This document shows positions 1-7,386 of a stretch of 7,424 nucleotides of DNA, piece after piece. The notes beneath the pieces are model-generated. The model ran no database searches. It was not told the origin of the DNA and saw only the letters and a program-made list of their open reading frames with translations. Position 1 is the first letter of the stretch. Each line of letters starts with the position of its first letter. The translations under genes were made by a program, and so were the position numbers. Source of the DNA: an uncultured Mycoplasma sp. (GTDB lineage: Bacteria; Bacillota_I; Bacilli_A; Mycoplasmatales; Metamycoplasmataceae); NCBI GenBank assembly GCA_949293065.1, contig CASFBV010000011.1, forward strand, positions 1 through 7,424. Reading direction: 5' to 3'.

Positions 1-1362
1 ATTAATATCTTTAAAATTAGAAATATCTTCACCTAAACTTTCATAAGGCAATAAATGTTTTATTCCTTCTTTGGTTGTTCAAGATAATCTTCCTTCAGCA
101 AGAAAAGCTGGTTCTCATCAATATAATCCAGTTTCTTCATTTGGTAATATATTTGATAGAACATTCATGCAATCATATAATAATTTAAATTGTGATACTG
201 GAGACCCATCTGATATTTTTGTGTTACCGATTGATAAAGCATTATTTGTATTAATTAAATATTCTTCTCTTGATTTGAAAGGTAATGAAAACTCACCTAA
301 ATAAATATTTTGATTTGGAAAAAATTCTTTGAATAATTGTATTTTTCTAATCAATTGAAAATATATATTATCTTGTGGATCTTTAGACATATTTGGATAA
401 AAAGAAAGATATATGTTATCAACTTCTTCAATAACACTTGAAAATCTTTCTTTGAAAGTGGTTACATTTCCAAATCCACCAAAACCTAAACCTAATTCAA
501 TATTTTTAATATTAAGATCTTTCACTGCTTGAATTGCTGAATCAAGATAGATAACAGATTGCTCAATAGATGTTTTTGAAACAGTATTATTATCATTAAT
601 TTTTCATAATATTCCATTATCAATTTCATTTCCAATTTGAACAATCAATTTATCATTTTCTTCAATTTCATTTAATACAGAATTAATTGTTGATTGTGTA
701 TATTCATAAATTTTTGATGTTAATTGTTCTTCAGTTAAATCATTTCAAGATTTTGGTCTTGATTGTCTATTTGGGTCGGCTCAAAAATCAGAATAGTGTA
801 AATCGATTTTAAAACTATTAAATCCATATTTCTTAGCTTCCCTCACTATATTTAAAGTTGTATTTAAATCATTATGTCCACCACCATATGATTTACCATT
901 TTCATCATATGGGTCAACTCAAACTCTTAGTCTTATTGAATTAGTTCCATATCTTTTTAAAATAGCAAACATGTTGTCATAAATTCTATTTCCATTTTCA
1001 TCATAATAAGAAAAGAAATTATTGTTTACATATTCATATATAGTTTGCCCGTTATAGTTATTTGTAAAAATTTCATCATATTTATATCATGAACCATCAG
1101 CTTTTTTTATATTGTTTTGAAATAAGAAGTTTTCAATAAGTTCACAATATGATGAAACATCAACCCCTTTAACAAAAGAATTATTTTTTTGTGGTTGATT
1201 ATAATTGTTTAATTTTTTTTCCACAAAAGTATTTATTTCTTTTGCTTTATTATCTTTAGCAATTTTTTCAGAAACAAAATAATAACTAGTTGGGATAGCA
1301 GCTAATGTAGTTGTTATAGCAGTTCCAATAATAATATTTCTCTTTTTATTTTTGTTCATCAT
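1..1362 (-). CDS. GH53 family endo-beta-1,4-galactanase, membrane-anchored (3' end outside window)
   Basis: Predicted to hydrolyse beta-1,4-galactan (arabinogalactan type I) outside the cell. Reading TGA as Trp gives 454 residues with no stop up to the window edge. Residues 1-8 are basic, about 10-30 form a hydrophobic signal or anchor with no lipobox Cys, and 40-63 are a Lys/Asn-rich linker. The GH53 barrel starts at KGVDVSSY (65-72). Family hallmarks follow: NSIRLRVW (141-148), DLHYSDFWADP (187-197), QIGNE with the likely acid/base E246, YLGEF with the likely nucleophile E357, and YWWEPAF (414-420). Roughly 35 residues (about 78-115) precede the DENG segment and look like a loop insertion. 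Since YWWEP lies near the end of GH53 domains, only some tens of residues are probably missing. ATG at 1362 or 1359 starts the protein; neither has a Shine-Dalgarno sequence. The gene is divergent from the importer operon. Family assignment is secure; the substrate is inferred. Confidence 0.9.
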
Positions 1363-1372
1363 AACGATTAAA

Positions 1373-1378
1373 ATAATA
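1373..1378 (-). promoter_or_regulatory. Possible -10 element (TATTAT) of the GH53 gene
   Basis: On the minus strand TATTAT lies 10 nt before the ATG at 1362 and matches TATAAT at five of six positions. No convincing -35 hexamer sits 16-18 nt upstream, which is common in mollicutes. If it is used, transcription would begin only about 3-4 nt before the start codon, which would fit the absence of a ribosome site. AT-rich DNA yields such hexamers by chance, so support is weak. Confidence 0.35.
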
Positions 1379-1432
1379 CTATTTTTTAATAAAAAGTTAC
1401 CTAAAAATAAAATTATTGCAACATTGATTTCA

Positions 1433-1451
1433 AATTTTAATATTTAAAATT
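1433..1451. repeat. AT-only inverted repeat (8-bp arms, 3-nt spacer)
   Basis: AATTTTAA at 1433-1440 and its reverse complement TTAAAATT at 1444-1451 flank TAT. It directly precedes the perfect palindrome at 1453-1472. With no G or C it could be a chance product of base composition, though its position in the divergent promoter region makes it worth noting. Confidence 0.4.
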
Positions 1452-1452
1452 A

Positions 1453-1472
1453 TTGTTACAAATTTGTAACAA
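1453..1472. promoter_or_regulatory. Perfect 20-bp palindrome, candidate operator shared by both promoters
   Basis: TTGTTACAAATTTGTAACAA equals its own reverse complement over all 20 bases. It sits about 90 bp from the GH53 start and 72 bp from the lipoprotein start, so a dimeric regulator bound here could act on both directions. Each strand also offers TTGTAA within it as a possible -35. A run of nine T (1476-1484) follows on the plus strand, but no plus-strand gene reads into the site, so a terminator role is unlikely. The regulator is unknown; I do not recognise the motif. Confidence 0.6.
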
Positions 1473-1504
1473 ATATTTTTTTTTATTAAATAAACATATT
1501 TAAT
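1464..1504 (+). promoter_or_regulatory. Possible promoter region of the importer operon
   Basis: Two weak options are visible. TTGTAA (1464-1469, inside the palindrome) followed 16 nt later by TTAAAT (1486-1491) would place an operator on the -35. Alternatively TTTAAT (1499-1504) matches the -10 consensus at five of six positions, with only the T-run at the -35 distance. Either gives a 5' leader of some tens of nucleotides before the ATG at 1545. The exact start cannot be decided from sequence. Confidence 0.3.
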
Positions 1505-1533
1505 AATAGATATGACTTTAAGATTTTAATGAC

Positions 1534-1540
1534 AAGGAGA
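1534..1540 (+). promoter_or_regulatory. Ribosome binding site of the lipoprotein gene
   Basis: AAGGAGA ends 4 nt before the ATG at 1545. It fixes this start, which also places a full signal peptide and lipobox at the N terminus. Confidence 0.85.
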
Positions 1541-1544
1541 TTTT

Positions 1545-3083
1545 ATGAAAAAAGCGAAATTGATTCTAGGATTAGGTCTTGCATCAATTTCAACAATCCC
1601 CTTTCTTTTTGTTACTTCATGTTTAAATAAAAATAGTAATAGTGATATAGGTAATCTAGATGGAACATTTGGGAATGTTTTAGATGCTATAAAAGAAGCG
1701 TCGGAACAAATTAAACAAGAACCTAAAAATAGCGAAGAATATAAAGCACTTTTCGATCAGCCAATTATTCAAATCACATCTTCTGCAAAAGTTAATGATA
1801 ATTCATTTAATCAAATGGTTTGAGAAGCAATTCAAAAGTTTTCAAGTGCTACAGGAACAACAAAAAATACATATCAAGCCCCTAAATCAACATCAACAGG
1901 ACAAATGTTTCAAGCATATAATAATGCTCTTGGTAAGGGATATAAAATTTGAGTTTTAGTTGGATGATCACAAGAAAGTCCGTTTTCAAAATGGTTAAAT
2001 GTTGGATCAAATAAGCAAAAGATTAAAGATAAGAATATTAAAATTATCTCTATCGATTGAGATGTATCTACATATTTAGAGCCTGGGCAAGCTTTATCTT
2101 TAAATTTCAAAACACAAGAATCATCTTTCTTGGTTGGTTATTCTGTATCAAAATTTTTTGGTGAAAAGTATCCAGGAGAAGAAAATAAAAATAAAAGAAT
2201 TTTAAATACAACAGCAGGTGCTGATGCTTCCGGTTCTACAAACTTTAATTATGGATTTTATGAAGGCATGAGAGCTTGAAATGATGAACAAGGAGATGAT
2301 GATTCTAAAAAAGTTTGAACAAATATTTATAAAAATGATCAAAAAGTATTTTTAAATACTTCATATACAGATAATAATCCTGAAACTAAGGAAGATTTTA
2401 AACTTTCAGTTACTGGAAATGGAAGTGGGATTTTTAAAGAACCAACACCAGCTGTAACAATGCCTGTTGCTGGTGATTGATCAAAAACAGCTGCAAATAT
2501 TATTAGGGAAACAGGAAAACAAAATAAAGAATGAGTTGTTGGAGTAGATTCAAATATGGCCATTTCATATGGTTCATCTTATTCAAATTTATTTATTACT
2601 TCATCTGAAAAAAGAATAGGCATTGCAACATTTAAAGCATTATGTTTTTTAACTGGAATTAGCACAAAAGTTCAAGATCCAATTTTATATCCTGATCAAA
2701 CAAATACTAATTGAGCAATTAAAGATGGAAAAATATTTAATACAAAAGAAAACAAAATCGAAAATTTATCAGTTAACGGAGGAATTGAATTAGGGTATGT
2801 TGGTGCATCTAAGTCAACATTAGAGAATAAAGATGATGCACAAAGGTTTGATGAAATTGTTGATGAAGCACAAGCTAAATTTTTTGGTCCTAATGGGTTA
2901 TTAGAAACAACAAAAGATCAAACAAAAATTGATGCATTTAATGAAGCAAAAAAATCTGGAAATATTGATGAATATAATAAAGCAGTTTTTGAATTAAAAA
3001 ATGTTTTATATGGATGTATGAGTGCAGGAAATAATGGATATTTCAACATGGTTGTTGGTGATATCAATAAATGGATAAAATAG
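1545..3083 (+). CDS. BMP/PnrA-family substrate-binding lipoprotein of an ABC importer (P48-like)
   Basis: Extracytoplasmic receptor that captures substrate, probably purine or other nucleosides, for the importer encoded downstream. The protein has 512 residues when TGA is read as Trp (for example W93, W136, W141, W172); TGG is used at W150 and W510. Residues 1-25 are a lipoprotein signal peptide (KKAK, hydrophobic core) ending in the lipobox VTSC, so C26 would be acylated and anchor the protein. BMP hallmarks are NDNSFNQMVWEAI (85-96), GWSQ (140-143), GADASGSTNFNYGFYEGMRAW (225-245, family G-A-D..F..G...G pattern) and VVGVDSNMA (331-339). It is longer than typical BMP proteins of about 330-360 residues; the extra sequence is an Asp/Lys-rich stretch at about 246-300 and a region at about 385-490. 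The size fits mycoplasma P48/MALP-404-type lipoproteins, which also belong to this family. The stop overlaps the next ribosome site. Ligand identity is inferred. Confidence 0.9.
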
Positions 3084-3087
3084 GAGG
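3082..3087 (+). promoter_or_regulatory. Ribosome binding site of the ATPase gene, overlapping the upstream stop
   Basis: AGGAGG shares its first two bases with the TAG stop at 3081-3083 and ends 5 nt before the ATG at 3093. Ribosomes finishing the lipoprotein therefore terminate on top of the next initiation site, implying coupled translation. Confidence 0.85.
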
Positions 3088-3092
3088 ATAAA

Positions 3093-4643
3093 ATGTACGA
3101 ATTAGAATTGTTGAACATTACAAAAGAGTTTTCTGGATTTTACGCAAATAAAGATATTACCCTTAGAGTAAGAAAAGGAACTGTTCATGCATTAATAGGT
3201 GAAAATGGTGCTGGAAAATCAACATTAATGTCAATTCTATTTGGTTTATATACTCCTACAAGTGGAACCATTAAAATTGGTGGAAATACTGTAATTATTA
3301 AAGATCCAAATCAAGCTTCTGATATAGGAATTGGAATGGTTCATCAACATTTTAAATTGGTTGACACATACACAAATTTACAAAATATTGTTTTAGGTTC
3401 TGAATTTACAAAACCTGGTGGTTTTTTAGATTTAAATAAATCAAGAATTAAAATCAAAGCATTTCAACAAAAATATAAATTAGATTTTGATTTAGATCAA
3501 AAAACAGGCGAAGCCACTGTTTCAACTCAACAAAAAGTTGAAATAATGAAAATGCTTTATAGAGATGCAGATATTTTAATTTTTGATGAACCAACAGCTG
3601 TTTTGACACCGCAAGAAATTGAAGAACTTTTAAAAGTTATTATCGAACTTAAAAAAAATGGAAAAACAATTATTTTCATTTCTCATAAGTTGTGAGAGAT
3701 AAAACAAATTGCTGATGAAGCAACAATTATTCGTCATGGAAGAGTAATAAGACATTATCCTTCATTAGTTGGTGTTGACCCTGCTTTTATTGCTGCTGAT
3801 ATGGTTGGAAGAAAAATTGTAGAATCAAAAAACACAAATCATAATTTTTCAAATGAAATTACTTTTGAATTGAAAGATATTAATTTTAGAAAATTAAAAA
3901 ATGTAAATCTATCAATACATAAAGGCGAAATTGTTGCTATTGCCGGGGTTGAAGGTAATGGCCAAGAAGAAATTGAAGAAATTATTACAGGTATTTCAAA
4001 ACCTGAAAAAGGAAAAATTTTTATTAATAATAGAAACGGAAAACAAGACATTACAAAATATAGTACAAAAAATAAAAATAAAGAATTTATTTCAATTATT
4101 CCTGCTGATCGTCATAAACATGGTTTAGTTCTGGATTTTTCAATTAATGATAATTCAATTATTAGAAAAATAGATGATAAGGAAACTTATGAATTTGAAA
4201 ATTCTGCAATTAGTGCTATTAATAAAGCGTTCTTTAAATTTATAAATACAAAAAAGAAAAAATTATTAACTAAACAAATTATTGAACAATATGATGTTCG
4301 TGGAGCAAAAGAAGGGTATGCTCAGGCAAGAGCTCTTTCTGGTGGTAACCAACAAAAAGCAATCGTTGGTAGAGAAATTATTTCAGACCATGATTTTATT
4401 TTAATTACTCAACCAACAAGAGGGCTTGATATAGGAGCTATTAATTATATTCATGAGCAAATTTTGGAAGATAAAGCACAAAATAGAGCTATTTTATTAA
4501 TATCTTATGAATTAGATGAAATTCTTGCATTAGCTGACACAATTGCTGTTATTAACAAAGGTGAAATCGTTTCAATTAAACCTATTGACCAATACACAAG
4601 AGAAGAAATAGGAATGTTAATGGCAGGGAAAGGAAGTAAATAA
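3093..4643 (+). CDS. Double-domain ABC ATPase of the nucleoside-type importer (NupO/BmpE-like)
   Basis: Cytoplasmic ATPase that powers import through the two permeases encoded next. It has 516 residues with a single TGA Trp (W201). Domain 1 (about 3-240): Walker A GENGAGKST (36-44), Q-loop MVHQH (82-86), Walker B ILIFDEPT (161-168, E166) and H-loop H197. Its ABC signature is degenerate: ATVSTQQKVEI (141-151), where relatives have LS/IS-x-G-x-QQ, so the Gly is Ser. Domain 2 (about 255-510): Walker A-like GVEGNGQ (285-291) lacks the Lys, as is normal for this family; the signature LSGGNQQK (415-422) is intact; the Walker B region ends ITQPTRGLDIGA with Q440 for Glu, and Y472 sits at the H-loop. 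One ATP site (domain 1 Walker A with domain 2 signature) looks catalytic and the other does not. Database names such as sugar ABC transporter are common for this family, but the closest resemblance is to nucleoside systems. Confidence 0.93.
4631..4636 (+). promoter_or_regulatory. Ribosome binding site of permease 1
   Basis: AGGAAG lies inside the end of the ATPase gene, 6 nt before the ATG at 4643. It is weaker than the other sites in the operon. It supports the start at 4643, which overlaps the ATPase stop in TAATG, over later candidates such as the TTG at 4763. Confidence 0.65.
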
Positions 4644-6310
4644 TGAACACACAAGTAGTAGAGACAACAAAACCTAATTTATGAGATAGATTTACAGAGA
4701 AATTTTTTAATAGTCATAATTATAGTGCCAGAAGAAAATTCTATAATTCTCTTTGATCTATTTTGTTAGGTTTCATTATTACAATAATTGTTATTTCTTT
4801 CTTTGGATACAACCCATTTGATGTATTTGCTTCGTTTTTTGAAGATTCAAACAATAATAATATTTTTATACCAACTATAGTTGCATTTGTATTTTCAGGT
4901 TTAGCAATATCGATTTGTTTTAAAGCTGGAATTTTTAATATTGGTGTTGCCGGACAGATGATGGCAAGTGGATTTATTACATTAGTTATTTTAAGAAAAG
5001 CCATTTTAGATCATGGATCAGCATCTAATGGAATGGTAATTCTTTCTATATTTTTATCATTAGCAATAGGTATTGGTTGTGCTTTAATAATTGCAGCACT
5101 AAAAGCTTATCTTGGATTAAATGAAGTCGTTACTTCAATTATGTTGAATTGAGTAATTTTCTTTTTAATTAGATTTATAACTCATGAAAATATGGGCGCA
5201 GAAGGTTCTGGAGATGATTTCTTAACTTCAATTACCGATTGATCACAAGGATTGACTTCTGGTTATTTTCCTTCATATGATGTTCCAAGTTTTTACTTCA
5301 TTGACTTTGGTTCTTGATATACATCTGCATGAGCATGAATTTTAATTGTACTAGCAGTTGTATCTGCAATTGCAATTTGAGTTGTAATTAGATTTACTAA
5401 ATTCGGTTATAAAATCAAAATGGTTGGATTAAGTCAAACAGCCGCTGATTATTCAGGAACAAATAAAAAGAATTTAATTATGATTACAATGGCAATTAGT
5501 GGTTTATTAAGTGGGTTTGCCGGATTTGTTTGATATTTTTCAACACAATTTGGAGTAATTGATATTAATATTACAAGCGGTCCATTATTTGTTGGATTTA
5601 ATGCAGTTGCAATTTCATTAATTGTATTTGATAATCCAATTGCTATTTTATTCTCATCATTTATATTTTCAATAATTTATGTTGGATCTCAAAACACAAC
5701 ATCATATCCTTTCTTACCAAAAGAAATGACAGATGTTATTTCAGGTATCTTTATTTATTCAGCAGCTCTTGCCTTTGTATTTAGCAAATTCTTGCCTTAT
5801 CAATGAACACGGAATTTTATTTTATTATCAAAACATAAAGAATATCGTGAAAGGTATTGAAAAAATTGAGGTCATTGATTTGCATATCATTTTGCATGAT
5901 TTAGCGAAAAACAAAAATTATTGAAGTTATGAAGTAATCATCATAAATCATGAAGAGAAATTGATAAATATTTCAAAAACAAAACAATAGATTTTGAAAA
6001 GAAATTGAGTAAAGGACATAAATTTGATTTTGAAAAATTATCACTAGAAGATCAAATAATTTATTTAGAATTTATTGCTAAATTAAAGAAACAAAAAGAC
6101 ATTCAATTAGCAGAAGCTCATTACTTTGATAAGAATAATATTAGAGCTCAAAGAAAAGAAAAATATTCAATTTGAAAACAAGAATATGAAGGTATTAAAA
6201 AAAATATATTAGATCAATATAAAAAACAAAAAGAAGAAAAAATTTATGATTCTACAAAAGAATTAGAGGCAAAAGAACAACAAAGATTAAAAAATAAAGG
6301 AGGTAAATAA
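4643..6310 (+). CDS. BPD_transp_2 permease (NupP/BmpF-like) with long C-terminal cytoplasmic extension
   Basis: First membrane subunit of the importer. It has 555 residues with many TGA Trp codons, which would break the frame under the standard code. After a polar N-terminal segment (1-36) come hydrophobic segments at about 37-54, 76-93, 97-118, 131-152, 160-178, 229-250, 278-300, 316-345 and 366-384. The hallmark FKAGIFNIGVAGQMMASG (93-110) is the conserved BPD_transp_2 motif, and KIKMVGLSQTAADYSG (257-272) followed by ISGLLSGFAG (285-294) matches the conserved cytoplasmic loop and following helix. The membrane core ends near residue 387; family members usually stop soon after. Here about 165 more residues follow: a Trp/His-rich part (388-437, seven Trp) and a charged, probably helical or coiled-coil part (about 440-551, Lys/Glu/Gln-rich). 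The start overlaps the ATPase stop by 1 nt, and the stop overlaps the next start by 1 nt. R390 is encoded by CGG, very rare here. Confidence 0.9.
6296..6304 (+). promoter_or_regulatory. Ribosome binding site of permease 2
   Basis: AAAGGAGGT lies in the last codons of permease 1 and ends 5 nt before the ATG at 6310. It is a near-perfect anti-16S match and the strongest in the window; it also encodes the Lys-Gly-Gly end of permease 1. Confidence 0.85.
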
Positions 6311-7386
6311 TGTCATCACTTTTCATTAGTTTATTTCCTTACTTTTGTGTTCTAGCATTAGCTTCAATTGCTATTATTTTTACAGAAAGAGCTGGAATTA
6401 TTAATTTAGGAATTAATGGTGTAATTGTTGCAGGCGCAACAACATATATGATTTTTGCATACATCATTGCTCCTGCAACTAAATATAATAATGAGCCAAT
6501 GAATGGATGAATTAATATTTTATTGTTTGTCCTGGCTGCAATAGGTGGAATGTTATTTTCATCTCTTCATGGTTTAATATCTATTAAATTAAAAGGAAAT
6601 CAAACAATATCTGGAATTGCTTTAAACATTTTAGCACCAGCCATTACATTAGTAATTTTATATTTATTTGGTGAAGCAAATAGTATGAATTACAATGTTG
6701 ATCGTCTTGAATTTGGTAACTCAAAAAACAATGAATTAATTTCATTCTTTTCACTAAAAATGTTCATAACAATTGCTGTTATTGTTGTTTCATTTATTGC
6801 ATTAACATTTACTCGTTGAGGAATAAGATTTAAATCTGTTGGAGAAAATCCACAGGCAGCAGATACAGCAGGGATTAATGTAAATCGTGTTAAATGATCA
6901 GCTATTATGATTTCAGGAGCAATTGCTGGAATTGCAGGAGCTATATATATTTCTGAATTTTCATCTGGTGGAACATTTAAATCACAAGTAAATGTTGAAG
7001 GTTTAGGATTTTTAGCAATAGCAATTGTTATTATTGGAAGATGAAGAACATTAGTTGCTTCATTTACAGCAATTATATTTGCTTTACTATTTTCATTAGG
7101 ACAACAAGCAAATAACTTATTTGGTGATAAAGGAGACAATATTAAATCAATTTTAATGATGCTTCCTTATTTATTAACATTAATTGTTTTAATGATATTA
7201 TCTAAACCAGCATTAAATCTCTTATCCAAGGGATTTAGTAAGTGAAGTCAAAGAAGCAAGGAAAAATCTGAGGATTCTAAATTGGCTAAATCACTTGATT
7301 TAATATCTCATAAATTGATAGCAATGTCAAATAGTACTAATGGTCCAAAGGCATTGGGTGAACCATATGACAAATCTAAGAGATAG
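6310..7386 (+). CDS. BPD_transp_2 permease (NupQ/BmpG-like)
   Basis: Second membrane subunit, expected to pair with permease 1 to form the translocation pore. It has 358 residues. The hallmark FTERAGIINLGINGVIVAGA (24-43) matches the family motif E-R-(A/S)-G-x-x-N-(I/L)-G-x-x-G near the N terminus. RFKSVGENPQAADTAGINV (173-191) with ISGAIAGIAGA (201-211) is the conserved loop and following helix. Hydrophobic segments lie at about 4-24, 33-54, 68-90, 102-120, 150-167, 198-216, 231-264 and 280-300. Trp67, 170, 196, 245 and 312 are all TGA. Relatives are about 310-320 residues; here a Ser/Lys-rich stretch (about 306-346) sits between the last membrane segment and a terminal ALGEPYDKSKR, which resembles the C-terminal end of bacterial relatives as I remember them. 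The ATG overlaps the permease 1 stop (TAATG). No terminator is visible in the 38 nt that follow. Confidence 0.92.

Noticed and set aside
71..304. 77-residue plus-strand open frame opposite the GH53 gene
   Set aside because: Overlaps the conserved end of the GH53 domain, including the region after E357, and has no ribosome site.
1453..1484. Palindrome plus T9 run as an intrinsic terminator
   Set aside because: No plus-strand gene lies upstream in the window to be terminated, since the neighbour is transcribed the other way; the stem is weak, with four G/C pairs and little loop.
4741..5004. 87-residue minus-strand open frame opposite permease 1
   Set aside because: Antisense to a conserved membrane region, with no start signal and no family resemblance.
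5733..5924. 63-residue plus-strand frame overlapping permease 1
   Set aside because: Out of frame with permease 1, no ribosome site, and the permease 1 frame continues cleanly through the region.
6690..7139. 149-residue open frame on the minus strand
   Set aside because: It lies wholly inside permease 2, has no ribosome site or recognisable motif, and is expected from the codon bias of the opposite strand.
1..7386. Many short broken frames suggesting pseudogenes (for example breaks at 1087-1089, 1821-1823 and 3693-3695)
   Set aside because: Every break is a TGA in frame with conserved family sequence on both sides; reading TGA as Trp restores all five genes without a frameshift.
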